From Sphingobium aromaticiconvertens (lineage in GTDB: Bacteria; Pseudomonadota; Alphaproteobacteria; Sphingomonadales; Sphingomonadaceae), in NCBI RefSeq assembly GCF_037154075.1, contig NZ_JBANRJ010000001.1, positions 3,281,501 to 3,345,500 on the forward strand: 64,000 nt of DNA, read 5' to 3'. Of this stretch, positions 17,801-26,995 are shown piece by piece. Within the stretch, counting starts at the first letter, position 1, and every line of letters begins with the position of its first letter. Below the pieces are notes generated by a model. The model did no database searches. It saw only the letters and a program-made list of their open reading frames with translations, and was not told the DNA's origin. The translations under genes were made by a program, and so were the position numbers.

Positions 17801-17894
17801 ATTGATCCGTGAACAGCCTTCGAAAGACGTAGTCGACAGTCACTTGCTGAAACGGTTTCAGCAACGCAAGGTGCTCGACAGCGCTGTAAGTCAC
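14808..17894 (-). CDS. Large superfamily 2 (SNF2/DEAD-like) helicase
   Basis: The protein has 1028 residues. Motif I is clear (FLVADEVGLGKTMVARGVIA), as are motif II in a DEFQ form (LIILDEFQRFAELL) and a SAT-type motif III (LLLLSATPYRM). Late motifs include SIGQEGLDFHPYCSRIVHWN and DIEQREGRVHRYKNHA (motif VI). This layout is that of the helicase arm of several DNA-defence systems. Position, last in an operon with a PLD-like protein and DUF6361, supports such a role. GTG 17894 is chosen since it overlaps the upstream stop (GTGA) with AGGGGG before it; ATG 17939 is the alternative. The sequence looks less GC-biased than the nuclease genes upstream. Confidence 0.85.
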   Translation of the reverse strand: MTYSAVEHLALLKPFQQVTVDYVFRRLFTDQSPTDQFLVADEVGLGKTMVARGVIAKTIEHLLGKVDRIDIVYICSNQAIAEQNIKSLNVVGSATKPLNTRLTLLPLEIEKEGGIASRPINLISLTPGTALDLKSSLGTAPERALIFEMLRERIGLRHRGIQRVFRGGVSDENWPGWTAWIRSERISRDIADKFNRVVDDTFIERIREAADLARRHKHPHYPDDQRPAAMIGELRRMLAKICVDALTPDLIILDEFQRFAELLHDHDVEVAPEKAAAAELARALFSYNGEDGSKARLLLLSATPYRMLTLSSDAPEEGEHYDDFLRTMRFLFGDAEGPARVEELKSELIKFRRSLQSMPDARAAAIAQRDRLHGILSQVIARTERVDSTEDRNSLVQEVMPEVAIATDDLREAKAVAKVAELVGAPSIVEYWKSAPYLLNFMRGYKLRDRLQALKPKPAAELCKAIREASTHFISKKQVEEYAAIPFRNGRMRALADLAFNDALDRSLWIPPSRPSFGTPRSATKALVFSDWSMVPDAIAALLSHEASRRMGMSPDLVSRTSRPIGVDELMPMLYPSPSLAELVDPLALERRFGRAESYENLHAQACTVLREQLAVDAIAEFAQTSDRLLALALDRTLDREVEWSNVGVVDHDGHDEHGAMSRTIATLRDALQTDEHQGDVDPDTVIEKLASLALGSPAVCALRALSRLCPEIATDDPVLISASIGIALGFRSLYNQPETRALLAETSPLNYWRDIIEHAARNDLPAVLDEYLQLVLESERAEKLTPQDRAKIIASSVIAVVALRPAQITLDHWSTKAGRLHDQTFEVRARFAMRFATKAEEEKGVRRTSAVQAAFKSPFRPFVLASTSIGQEGLDFHPYCSRIVHWNLPRNPVDIEQREGRVHRYKNHAVRRNVVAAFSATPLAAQSRQSPWVSMFEAAQADEVSKGRSGDIIPFWVYPGNHKIERVVLIPPFSREKERYKDLITSLATYRLAFGQPRQDELISLFSGMDDDFIQELSELQISLRPN

Positions 17895-19753
17895 CGGCGC
17901 CCCCTCTTGCTCTTTACAAGCGGCTCGAAGCTCTGCCATAGCGCTAGAAATTCCTTGGGAACAATGGTTTCGCCACCGGCCGGGTCTTCAAGCCGTTCGA
18001 TTAGCCGGCCGATCTCTTCTAGCTCACCGCTTTCTAGACTGAGCGCCCGCACCATCGGCTCGAGAAGCGAGGTGTTTCCCTCGCCCAAGCGACGAAGCCA
18101 CTGACCTTCGCCGCCCGTGTCGCTTTCCAGAAAGCTTCCTTCACCAAGCGTGCCGAGCAGCAGACTGAGATAACGGAAGAAGTTGTCCACGTTCGCGATG
18201 TGGGCACGAAGAACAGCTGCGTCCCGGCCTTCTGGAACGCCGACCAAGCGCGCACCAAGTGTGAACGTCAGTTCCACCTTCGTCGCTTCATCGAGCAGCC
18301 GAATTCCGAGCCAGCGCGTAACGTCGCCAAGAGGAACAGCACCCAATGCAAGCTCTGTATCGGAGCCACACAGCAACCTGCCTACATCATATCCGCGTTC
18401 ATTAGGGACTGTGATCGCCCGCACGAAGCACCTGACGCCATCCGGCAGCAGAACGTGCTTTTCTTTGGTGGCAATCTGCAGTTCAAGGTGGATCAGGTCG
18501 TCCTCTTCGGAACAGTGGAGATCAAGTGGCAGCGCCGAGATGTCTGACCGCATCTTCTCCAGCGCCTTTTCCGCCGCCATGGCCGCGTCCTGCGTCGGTG
18601 GTTCGCTCGGCGTGTAGGTGGCGAGCAGCCGCTGGAACGCCTCGGAGAACAGGACGTTGTCGATCGTACCCATGCGCGTCTTCGGACCGTCCAATGTTGC
18701 CATCACCTCGACATTTTGCGTCTTCCCGCGCTTGGTGGGAATCATCGCAGCCGTGGTAGCATTTGCCGAACCGAGGTGGATCTGGAGGCGCGATCCTCGC
18801 TCGACGAGGTAGGCTTTCGCATGAAGTCCCTCGAGATCGGCCGAACTTGGCCCATCCACTCCTTCAGCCTCATACTCCGTTGCACGCTCATCGAGAGTCG
18901 AGATCGTGAAAAGCTCGCGTGTCTCGGGATCTATCCAGTCGAGTTCCTCTGCTCTCGAGATGAGCCGGAGATTATCTCGCGAGCCGTATCCGTCGGACAG
19001 CCTTTTCAGCGCGGGAGCAGAGATAAAAGGTGAAAGAACCGCCAGCTTCTCGCCTCGGGGAAGCGCCCAGCCGTCACCATCAAGACCATTGACGGCGAAG
19101 CTGACCTTTGTTGCGCCAGCAGGCAGGCCCTCCCACCAGGTTCGTTCCAAATCCGAGATCAGCGAAGGCAGGAACTTGGGCGGCGCAGGCCGGGTGGCTG
19201 GATTGGCTAGCCTGGGCAGGGCCCGCAGCAACTTCGTCAGCGCGCGGTTATTCTCATTCTCCTCATCGTGTACTGCACCATCGAGAGCCAAAGCGAGATC
19301 CCAGCAACGATCATTTGTGAGGTTCCTCGACAGGATTGCCACTCTCATTCGAACGGGATCGGTTTTCTTTTCGGGCTCGAAACGAATACACCACAGCTTC
19401 GGATGGAAGGCGCCTCCACCCGGCGCCGCGACTTCCACAATCGTCTTCTCGTAAAGTGCCATCAGCCTCGCAGCATTCGGGTGAGCCTCCTTGATGCGGC
19501 CCCGATCGCAATAGACGGCAATGCGGTCGGCCATCCGCTCGACACTCTGCAGCAACGCGAGAGGGCTTCGCAGCATTTCGTCTCTGTTCTCAGCATCGCG
19601 GAACACGATGCTGATCGGAATGGCAAGCGCCGTCTCAAAATCGAGTGAGTACGTCGTAGCGACGGCATGCCCGAACCTGTACCCATCCGGGGCACGAACA
19701 AGTGCAGTATAAAGCTCACGGTTCTCAGGGTCGAAAGACGAATCAGCCGACAT
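17891..19753 (-). CDS. Phospholipase D-like family protein
   Basis: The protein has 620 residues, beginning MSADSSFDPENRELYTALVR. Two HxK-type half sites are visible: FHPKLWCIRF (about residue 145) and LHAKAYLVERGS followed by LGSANATTAA (about residues 340-362), the typical HKD-with-GSxN pattern. PLD-fold proteins of this size in defence operons are probably nucleases (for example DISARM DrmC); that role is inferred. ATG 19753 is preceded by GGGGAG and overlaps the DUF6361 stop by 11 bases. The stop overlaps the helicase start, so the three genes form one coupled unit. Confidence 0.82.
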   Translation of the reverse strand: MSADSSFDPENRELYTALVRAPDGYRFGHAVATTYSLDFETALAIPISIVFRDAENRDEMLRSPLALLQSVERMADRIAVYCDRGRIKEAHPNAARLMALYEKTIVEVAAPGGGAFHPKLWCIRFEPEKKTDPVRMRVAILSRNLTNDRCWDLALALDGAVHDEENENNRALTKLLRALPRLANPATRPAPPKFLPSLISDLERTWWEGLPAGATKVSFAVNGLDGDGWALPRGEKLAVLSPFISAPALKRLSDGYGSRDNLRLISRAEELDWIDPETRELFTISTLDERATEYEAEGVDGPSSADLEGLHAKAYLVERGSRLQIHLGSANATTAAMIPTKRGKTQNVEVMATLDGPKTRMGTIDNVLFSEAFQRLLATYTPSEPPTQDAAMAAEKALEKMRSDISALPLDLHCSEEDDLIHLELQIATKEKHVLLPDGVRCFVRAITVPNERGYDVGRLLCGSDTELALGAVPLGDVTRWLGIRLLDEATKVELTFTLGARLVGVPEGRDAAVLRAHIANVDNFFRYLSLLLGTLGEGSFLESDTGGEGQWLRRLGEGNTSLLEPMVRALSLESGELEEIGRLIERLEDPAGGETIVPKEFLALWQSFEPLVKSKRGRR

Positions 19754-20909
19754 CGACAAGCTCCCCGAGATAACGCCGCGCAATTCCCCAGCGGAAATCC
19801 AGCCGTGCGAGACCTGAAGCGCCTGACCAGCGTTCGAGGGGTGCATCGTGGAGCAGCCGGGCCTTCATCCGCTTCAGCGACTGTTCGCGCTTTCTGAGCA
19901 GATCGATGGCTTCGTGGTCTGTCTCCAACGACTTAGAGCTTTGCAGCGCAATGGCGAGCCAGCCTCTAACGAACTCCCGAGAGGACTGGGTAAGGTTGTG
20001 AGTGGTCAATCCAACGATCTGGAAAAGGTCGTCCAAGTCCCAGCTTTGCAGCGCGAGGTGCTGAAGATCTCCGCGCCAATCCTCAAGTAATTGGCGGTAA
20101 TCTTCGATCAATGCGGATGCTTCGCCATGGGTTTTGGCATTCGGGCGCTCCGCCGCTCGCAATGCAAGCAGCAGATTGTAGAGGAGGCTTGCACCGTGCA
20201 TCACGCCCGAGAAGCGTTCCGCATGGCGGAGAATGGATCGATTGCGGTCTGACACCGTGTCCTCGCGGACCTGCCATGCCCAATCCTCGCTGAAGTTCTT
20301 CTGCTTAGAGGCAAGTTCGTTCAGCAAACTTGCCTTGGCACTGCCAGCAATACGATCGCGCAGGAAACCAACTTCTTCAGGCAACAGTGTAAAGCTCGTT
20401 TGCTCGAACAGGTTCTCGGGCGCATTGGGAAGGCCCGTGCCCCATAATCTGAGATCATGATCCTTCAAACTCTCCCGCCCATAGGACAAGAATGTTGCCT
20501 GATTGCCCGCTAGCGTGCGGATGCCAAGCGTATGCATGCCAGCCCAATAAACGCTCGACGCGAGTCTCTTCAGGCTCCTTCCGGCAAGGCGGCCAATCAC
20601 ATCTTCGCGCTCTCCGCCGCGCAAAAGCGCTTCACTCAGTTCGAACTCAAGATCCCGGGCGATAATCGTTCGCTCTGCTTGACTGGCCTTGCGCTGCTGT
20701 GCTTCCCGATAGATCCAGGGAACGAACAGCATGTAGCGTAGCCGTGTCTGAATAGTGCTGGTGCCCGGGAAAAGGAGATCAGCCAGCCCGTCCCTGATCG
20801 TACCCAGGCCAAGCTCGTCACGTGCCTCTGGCTGCTTGAACAGATCGATGAGGGTCTGAGCTCTCCGCCGTTCTTCAGGGTCAAAATCAATCCAGGCAAG
20901 GTAGGACAT
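19743..20909 (-). CDS. DUF6361 family protein
   Basis: The 388-residue protein opens MSYLAWIDFDPEERRRAQTL and continues ELGLGTIRDGLADLLFPGTS and RLRYMLFVPWIYREA, the characteristic start of DUF6361. The rest is alpha-helical with no catalytic motif I can name. DUF6361 genes occur beside a PLD-like gene and a large helicase in many genomes, which suggests a conserved three-gene defence module. It begins 4 bases after the stop of the UvrD-like gene with no clear ribosome binding site, so its translation probably depends on coupling. Confidence 0.82.
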   Translation of the reverse strand: MSYLAWIDFDPEERRRAQTLIDLFKQPEARDELGLGTIRDGLADLLFPGTSTIQTRLRYMLFVPWIYREAQQRKASQAERTIIARDLEFELSEALLRGGEREDVIGRLAGRSLKRLASSVYWAGMHTLGIRTLAGNQATFLSYGRESLKDHDLRLWGTGLPNAPENLFEQTSFTLLPEEVGFLRDRIAGSAKASLLNELASKQKNFSEDWAWQVREDTVSDRNRSILRHAERFSGVMHGASLLYNLLLALRAAERPNAKTHGEASALIEDYRQLLEDWRGDLQHLALQSWDLDDLFQIVGLTTHNLTQSSREFVRGWLAIALQSSKSLETDHEAIDLLRKREQSLKRMKARLLHDAPLERWSGASGLARLDFRWGIARRYLGELVDVG

Positions 20910-20913
20910 CGGG

Positions 20914-23900
20914 CTACTCGTTGGGTGAAAGTGGTTCGGCGGCGTCCGGCGACCCGCTGCCGGCCTGTGGCCCGGCCAGTTCTAGCCGCCCGTGGTCGAC
21001 CCAGAACACCGCCACCCCTTTCAGCGGGTGGTGCGGGAACAGCTTTGCCACCAGTGCCACATAGCTTGACAGCTGTGGCCAGTAGGAACCGAAACCCTCG
21101 CCCCCGCCGCCGGATTTATGGTCGATAAGTATGCATCCCCCTGATCCAACGGCCAGAAGATCGATGGTGCCGGGGATTTCGGCCCCCTCTGGCGAGAACC
21201 CAAGGACCGGGATTTCGGCGCGCAGGTCGGTATAGCCCTCGGCCGCCAGCCAGTTTCTCAACGTCTCGGCGCGCTCGGAAACCAGCGTGATCGTGGTTTC
21301 CTCGAGCCCGGTGGCAGCGGCCAGTGCCGGGATGAGTTCAGGCCGGGTCAGGCAGGTACGCAAGGCCAGATGGAGGGCCGTGCCGCGTGTGGCGTCGTTA
21401 AGCGTCTTGGGCCATGGCGCACCAAGGTCGATACTGCAGGTTTCCGGCGCAGCACCCGCACTGCGGGTTTGCGACGGTTGCAGTCGCCAGGGCGTCAGGG
21501 GCGCTGCGGGCAAAGCCGTCGCCGGACCGAAGCGGGAAGCCACAGTGGTCGCCCCATTCGCATATTCGGTAAAGCCCGCCTGGTCGGGCAGTTGCGTGAT
21601 GACCGCAGGGCAGTCCACGCCACCGATCCGCAGGCAGCCGGCCGCGATCTGCGGGGCGCAACTGTCCTCAAGAATGTGGAACAGGTTTTTTGCCTCGAGC
21701 GCGTCTTCCTCGCGATCCTTGAGAAAGCCTGGCCATTCCAGCACCAGCCGGTCACGGGCACGGGTCAGCGCGACATAAATGAGATTTTTCGCATTGGCCT
21801 CAAAATCCGGGCGGCGGTCTTCGATGAAGCGACGCTCGGCCTCGGGGGCCGCAAACCCAGGCGTGTGGATCAGCGCGGCAGAGCCAAGCACAACGGCCAT
21901 ATCGTCGATCCGGTCGAGCGCATCGAAACGCGTTGCGGTAGAGCCGGCCCATTCCTCGATGCCATTGTCGAACTCGGCCACTACGGTGATCGGCCATTCG
22001 CGCCCCTTTGAGGCATGCCAGGTCACGATCTCGACCGCCTCGGCACTGTTGGCTGCCGGATCAGGACGGCGGTCGAAGTCACGCTCATCCGCGCGGGCAT
22101 CGAGCCAACCGAGGAACACTTTCGCGGTCTCGCCATGGAAGCCCGAGGCAGCCTTGAGGTCGCGATGCGCGGCCTCGAACTCACCGGCCTCGGCCTCGAG
22201 GCGCAAAAGATCAGCGCGGGACTGGGCCGCATCGGGCTGGCTATCGGCCCAAAGCCGCAGGTCGGCGGCATCAAGCACCAGATCGAGGCCCGCAGCAACC
22301 GGCAGACTTGCCAGCCGGGCCGACAGGGCTACAAGCCGCATCAGCACCGGATCATCCGCCAACCGCCCTTCGATCTGTGAGGAAAGCGCCGCTTGCAGGG
22401 GCAGCGGATCGGGGCCAAGCGTGCGCAACAAGAGCCCCGAATGAATGTCGGCGGGGTTCGCGGCAAAGGCCAGCGCGGCGCGGGCTGCGGTAACGACGGG
22501 GCTTTGTGCCCAGCCATCTTCACTGATGCGCACGGGAACGCCGCGAGCGCGCAGCTCCTCGGCATAGCGGGCGGCGGTAGTGTGGCGGCATACGAGGAGC
22601 GCGATATCCGAGGGCCGTACCGGGCGCGTCGCCTGCGTGTAACGATCGGTGATGGTATCGCCGTCGGTCAGGATGCGGGCGACACGCTCGGCGATATGCT
22701 CCTGCGGCTTCGATGCTGTACGTACGCCGCGCGATTTGGCCGCATTCAGCACTTCAATGGCAGGACCAGCGACCGGATCGCGGGTTGGCACCAGGGGATT
22801 GTAGCCCGCACCAAAGAGGCTCGCACCCATCGCATTGACGAAGTCCATCACCGCAGGCGTCGATCGCCAGTTGCGGTCCAACGGCTGCGTTGCATCGGGG
22901 TTCGCCGCCGCCAAGGCCTGCGAAAGCCGCGCATCGGCACCCTGAAAGCCCATGATTGACTGTTTCACATCGCCCACCAGCAGCGTGCGAGGCGCATGCG
23001 CCCCGAGTTGCCACAAAAGCGCGAATTGCACGGGGTTGGTGTCCTGGAATTCATCGATGATGACACAATCGATTTCATCCAGCACGGCCCGCCGCACAGC
23101 CGGATCTGTCCGTAAGAGCCGCTCGGCCCCCACGATCATGTCGGCGAAATCGATCAGGCCAAAGGCCTTCTTGCGGGCATCATAGGCCTCCATCACCTCT
23201 TGCGCACAGGCGATCAGACACGACAGATGCAGCTTCGCATCCGCAAGCGGACCGGGATGGGCGTGCAGGACATCAGCTGCCTCGATGATGGCGGTCGCCA
23301 GATCGTCATAGCCGTCGGGTGTTTTCGTGCGGCTGTTCGAGGTGAACAATCCGCGCAGGCCTTGCCAGAGGCCCCAGTCCCGGCCGAGCAGCCCTGGATC
23401 ACGGGACACGCGGCGGAAAAGAACAAGGTTCTTCTCAAGCGTCTCACGCGGGCCTTTGGCGGTAACGGTGGCCATGCCGCCTTCGGGAAAGGCCGCGACC
23501 ATCGCCAGAACTGCGGCAGTCAGCGCAGCACCGGCGGAAGTAGGATCCGTCAGCACTTCGCCGTAAACCTCATCAAGCCGCGAGAGCGCTTGCGCGATCA
23601 GACCGGGATCTCGCCCCTTGTCACCAAGGCCGCGCAGAAGGTCGATCATCGAAAGCACCCTACCGCGCAAGTTGTCCTCGACTGTCGCGCCTTTTTGCCA
23701 GTTCGCCTCATAGCCGAAACGCTCGGGCTCGGCCTTGATCGGGTCGAGCGATTTGGCATGGGCCAGGGCCTGACGGATCAAAAGGTCACGCTCGGCATCG
23801 CCCAGATGGCGCGGCTGCGGTGAGGCACCCGCCGCCAGCGCGTGCTCAGTCAGAAGCCTGAGGCCAAGCCCGTGGATCGTGGAGACATAGGCACGTTCAA

Positions 23901-24117
23901 CCGCCATTGCCTCGGAAACCAATCCATCAGCCAAAAGCCCGGCGCGGATCCGTTCGCGCAACTCGCCCGCTGCGGCCTCAGTGAAGGTGACAGCAAGGAT
24001 GCGTTCAGGCCGCACCACGCCGCGCTTCACCCAGTCGGAAAGCTGGGTCTTGATGCGATGGGTTTTGCCCGCGCCCGCGCCGGCGGGGACGATGACCAGT
24101 CCCTGATCCATGGTCAT
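20914..24117 (-). CDS. AddA/UvrD-like helicase with C-terminal PD-(D/E)XK nuclease
   Basis: The protein has 1067 residues. Superfamily 1 motifs: Walker A IVPAGAGAGKTHRIKTQL (residues 9-26), ILAVTFTEAAAGELRERI, Walker B CVIIDEFQDTNPVQF (about 358), LDRNWRST and NLIYVALTRARDRLVLEW (about 795). The C-terminal nuclease core GTIDLLAVGSGGCILIDHKS lies near 1000. This is the layout of AddA/RecB-type end-resecting enzymes. Being encoded with a PD-(D/E)XK partner inside an accessory island, it is more likely a defence effector or an AddAB-like accessory machine than the housekeeping pair. ATG 24117 overlaps the partner's stop (ATGA); ATG 24111 has better ribosome-binding-site spacing. Confidence 0.85.
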   Translation of the reverse strand: MTMDQGLVIVPAGAGAGKTHRIKTQLSDWVKRGVVRPERILAVTFTEAAAGELRERIRAGLLADGLVSEAMAVERAYVSTIHGLGLRLLTEHALAAGASPQPRHLGDAERDLLIRQALAHAKSLDPIKAEPERFGYEANWQKGATVEDNLRGRVLSMIDLLRGLGDKGRDPGLIAQALSRLDEVYGEVLTDPTSAGAALTAAVLAMVAAFPEGGMATVTAKGPRETLEKNLVLFRRVSRDPGLLGRDWGLWQGLRGLFTSNSRTKTPDGYDDLATAIIEAADVLHAHPGPLADAKLHLSCLIACAQEVMEAYDARKKAFGLIDFADMIVGAERLLRTDPAVRRAVLDEIDCVIIDEFQDTNPVQFALLWQLGAHAPRTLLVGDVKQSIMGFQGADARLSQALAAANPDATQPLDRNWRSTPAVMDFVNAMGASLFGAGYNPLVPTRDPVAGPAIEVLNAAKSRGVRTASKPQEHIAERVARILTDGDTITDRYTQATRPVRPSDIALLVCRHTTAARYAEELRARGVPVRISEDGWAQSPVVTAARAALAFAANPADIHSGLLLRTLGPDPLPLQAALSSQIEGRLADDPVLMRLVALSARLASLPVAAGLDLVLDAADLRLWADSQPDAAQSRADLLRLEAEAGEFEAAHRDLKAASGFHGETAKVFLGWLDARADERDFDRRPDPAANSAEAVEIVTWHASKGREWPITVVAEFDNGIEEWAGSTATRFDALDRIDDMAVVLGSAALIHTPGFAAPEAERRFIEDRRPDFEANAKNLIYVALTRARDRLVLEWPGFLKDREEDALEAKNLFHILEDSCAPQIAAGCLRIGGVDCPAVITQLPDQAGFTEYANGATTVASRFGPATALPAAPLTPWRLQPSQTRSAGAAPETCSIDLGAPWPKTLNDATRGTALHLALRTCLTRPELIPALAAATGLEETTITLVSERAETLRNWLAAEGYTDLRAEIPVLGFSPEGAEIPGTIDLLAVGSGGCILIDHKSGGGGEGFGSYWPQLSSYVALVAKLFPHHPLKGVAVFWVDHGRLELAGPQAGSGSPDAAEPLSPNE

Positions 24118-26660
24118 TCCTCCTCGATCTGACGGATGAAGGCGGTGACGAAGGCCGAGCCATCAGTCAGCGCATAGGGGGTGAAGCCGGCCTCTTTCTT
24201 GAAGAAGGCTTCATCCTCGGATGTGTTTAGCACCACCCGGCCTGCGCCGAGTTCCGCCAGCCGCTCGGCCAGTTTTTCTACAGCGCCTTCATTCACTGCA
24301 TCGCCCATGTCGCGGGCAGGCGAGCCATCAGTCAGCGGCAGGCCGGATGTCAAAAGACCGCCGTCATTCATCAGATGATAGGCAACGGCGACCTTGCGGC
24401 CGATCAAGGGATCCATCCCGTCGCCCTCGCGCCGATGCGGTCGCGCGATCATGTCCCGATAAAGGCCTGCCTGCAGATCCCAACCCGCTTCCATCCGCTT
24501 ACGCCGCCCCGAAGTGCTGCTTTTCTTGTGGTCAACGATCAGCAGCGCGCCATCCGGCAGCTCGATGATCGCATCCGCCTTGCCATGCAGGCTGATGCCA
24601 TGCGCCTCACCGGCCAGCCAGATCTCGTTACCGATAATCTTTGCCTTGAGCGCCAGCAGATGGTCGCGCCAGCGCAGAGCGGCGGCCATGATCTCGCGCT
24701 CAAGCCCCCTGCGCTCCATCTCCCATGACGGGCTGCGCAGGTAGCCGGCATGGCGGATCAGAGCGCGCTCATAGGCTTCGGGCACCGCGGCGGCCAATGT
24801 GTCGGGGTCCGGGATGGACAGATCCTTCAGGAAGACATGTTCGAAAACGTCATGCGCGATATTGCCCTTGGCCATGACGTCCAGTTCCTCGGCCGACCAG
24901 GACATGTCCTCCGCCCCCACCTCGCCCAGGAGCCAGGCGAGCGGACTGACCAGCAGCGTTTCCAGCCGCGAGGGCGATTGCGGTTTCGCCGTGCCATCAT
25001 CCTTGCGCCGCAAGGAGAGTAGGTCTTGGCCCGCAAAATCCAGCGCCTCAGGCAGTTCGAGAGCCTCAGCCAAAGGCGGCAGATGATGATGCGCGACCGG
25101 CCAGTCGCCGGGTGAAAGACGCGACAGATCGGTGATCAGGTCGCTGGCATCCTCGACGCCGGAGATGGCCCGCGCCACTAGCGAAAGCCCCGCCGAGGGT
25201 TGCAAGCGCCCACCCGACAGATCGCGCCACGGAACGAGGAAGGTGATGCTGTCCGTCACCGCCTGCAGCTGCTGGTCGAAGAGCGAAAGCCCCTGCGCCA
25301 GCCCCTCGGCCCGGCCACGCAATGCTAGGCCGGTGGCTTCGCGGAGCGCAGCAATCTCGCTGTCCAGAAACAATGGGTTGGCGCGCGGCCGGGTGGGGTA
25401 AAGCCCGTCGGTGAAATCGGTCACGATCAGGTGCCGACAGGACCGCCAAGGACTTTCATGGGCAGCCCACAGGCTGACGCCTTCCAGATTGCGGTCCGGC
25501 TCCGCGCTGGTGTGCGGCATGACCTGAATACCGCGCAAGATCGCCTCCCAGTCGGGGGCGCCTTCGCCCGGCGGGACCGGCAGACGCGCCCGGACCTGAT
25601 CGCCCTGCGCAAGCTGATCGCAAATGCGATCGAGCAGAAAACGCAACTGCGCCAAGCTGCTAGCCGAGGCGCGGATGTCGTCCCAAAGTTCCTTGTGCGC
25701 AGGAGTGGCGGTCAAGATCGCGCCGCGGAAGTCACCGCCCATCAGACTTTCGGACAGATCGCGCCCGGTCTGGGCGGACCACGGCATCAATGGCGAAAGC
25801 GCGAGGCTCGCCAGTACCATCGCTGGGGTCGGCGGGCGTTTGGCCAGCGTCAGATGCAGCGCGGTCTCACCGATGATATCGCGTTGGGGCAAAGCTGCGG
25901 GCATGCCCGAGAGCGGCACGCCCTGGGCGGCAAAAGCGCGGGCGATCTGGCGCGGATCACCTGCGGTAAGCACGGAAATCTCGCGCGCCGGAAGGCCGTC
26001 ATCGATCAGCGCACGGGCGCGGGCGGCAGAGAAGTCGGCCGCAGCCGCCGGATCGCGCAGACCGAAGAAAGCGAGGCTGCCATCGAGAGGCGCGGCTTCG
26101 AGCTGCTGTGCGGTCACCCCGCCCTGTAGGGCGTGGAGCCGGCTGCCGACTGCCGCCGCTCGGAGTCGAGGGGAAGCCGGAACCGAACCGAACTCCTCCT
26201 TCAACCGGGCATAAAGCGTCTGCATCGCGGCAGGCGCCAGCGGATCGATCGAGCCTTCGACCACCGGAACCGGGTCGAGAAAGCGCCCATTGGAGAGGTT
26301 CAGCACATGGCGCAGCGGTGCAAGACCTTCGGGCAGACCGTCCCCCAATGTCCGCCATAGACCGATCAGTGCCGAGAGATGCCGCTTTGCCCGGCTGTCA
26401 GACAGGTGATCGACTACAGGCACCCGCAAGTCAGGCGTGGCCAGCACCAGATCTTCCAGCGCCGTCGTCACCGCCGAAATCGTCTCGACCGGTGCATTGG
26501 CGAGGCTATCCGCCCAGACAGGATCAGGCACCTCGGATATGGCGCGCCCCGGCGACCACTCCGGCGGGATCGGAGCCAGAGATAGCTCGGCCAAGCCGGT
26601 ATCTGTCAGCCGATACTGCAAACCGGAACGTGGATCGATGACGAGGAACGGGTAATGCAT
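24114..26660 (-). CDS. AddB-like PD-(D/E)XK nuclease family protein
   Basis: The protein has 848 residues, starting MHYPFLVIDPRSGLQYRLTD. The C-terminal quarter has a PD-(D/E)XK core: GNIAHDVFEHVFL, then GKADAIIELPDGALLIVDHK (about residue 715). The N-terminal two thirds resemble an inactivated helicase scaffold (TDFTDGLYPTRPRANPLFL). I see no Walker A and no four-cysteine iron-sulphur cluster. Together with the next gene it forms an AddAB-like pair, probably acting on DNA ends. It is the first gene of its transcript section; no ribosome binding site stronger than average is seen before ATG 26660. Confidence 0.82.
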   Translation of the reverse strand: MHYPFLVIDPRSGLQYRLTDTGLAELSLAPIPPEWSPGRAISEVPDPVWADSLANAPVETISAVTTALEDLVLATPDLRVPVVDHLSDSRAKRHLSALIGLWRTLGDGLPEGLAPLRHVLNLSNGRFLDPVPVVEGSIDPLAPAAMQTLYARLKEEFGSVPASPRLRAAAVGSRLHALQGGVTAQQLEAAPLDGSLAFFGLRDPAAAADFSAARARALIDDGLPAREISVLTAGDPRQIARAFAAQGVPLSGMPAALPQRDIIGETALHLTLAKRPPTPAMVLASLALSPLMPWSAQTGRDLSESLMGGDFRGAILTATPAHKELWDDIRASASSLAQLRFLLDRICDQLAQGDQVRARLPVPPGEGAPDWEAILRGIQVMPHTSAEPDRNLEGVSLWAAHESPWRSCRHLIVTDFTDGLYPTRPRANPLFLDSEIAALREATGLALRGRAEGLAQGLSLFDQQLQAVTDSITFLVPWRDLSGGRLQPSAGLSLVARAISGVEDASDLITDLSRLSPGDWPVAHHHLPPLAEALELPEALDFAGQDLLSLRRKDDGTAKPQSPSRLETLLVSPLAWLLGEVGAEDMSWSAEELDVMAKGNIAHDVFEHVFLKDLSIPDPDTLAAAVPEAYERALIRHAGYLRSPSWEMERRGLEREIMAAALRWRDHLLALKAKIIGNEIWLAGEAHGISLHGKADAIIELPDGALLIVDHKKSSTSGRRKRMEAGWDLQAGLYRDMIARPHRREGDGMDPLIGRKVAVAYHLMNDGGLLTSGLPLTDGSPARDMGDAVNEGAVEKLAERLAELGAGRVVLNTSEDEAFFKKEAGFTPYALTDGSAFVTAFIRQIEEE

Positions 26661-26995
26661 GCTTGTTTCAGTCCGAATGTGGGGCGCGCCGGCGCTATGG
26701 ATCAGTCAATCACCGGATAATGGGCGGTGCCCCAGTCCCAATCAGCTGCAGATTTCATGGTGTCGATGAAAATCTATCAAGCACCGGGTCCTGATCACGA
26801 AGACACCGCAACTTTTCGCGAAAGTAATCGAATTGAGACATATGTTTAAACAGCTCTTTTTGAAATGTCTTGCTTCTTTCATGAAGCGTATCCGGCGCGC
26901 GAGGGTCAATACAGAAAGCGGCGTGATAAGTGGCGTTTGACGCGTCATCTCACCGGCGGTTGTTGCCCGCAAGTTCTTGCAGACCTGGCATTTGA
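26661..26995. other. Intergenic region inside the defence island
   Basis: The stretch is distinctly richer in A and T than its surroundings. An open frame of 76 codons (26742-26972, minus) has no ribosome binding site and no recognisable product. The promoter of the nuclease/helicase section (26660 leftwards) probably lies here. Confidence 0.45.

Noticed and set aside
14808..20909. DISARM or Dpd system
   Set aside because: A PLD-like protein and a helicase are present, but there is no DUF1998 protein, methyltransferase, DpdA or DndB-like gene.
20914..26660. Housekeeping AddAB of the chromosome
   Set aside because: The order and overlap suit AddB-AddA, but the pair lies inside an integrase-bounded island between a phosphatase fusion and DUF6361, and the chromosomal neighbours of addAB are absent.
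26742..26972. 76-codon frame in the gap before the nuclease gene
   Set aside because: No ribosome binding site, no domain and composition unlike neighbouring genes.
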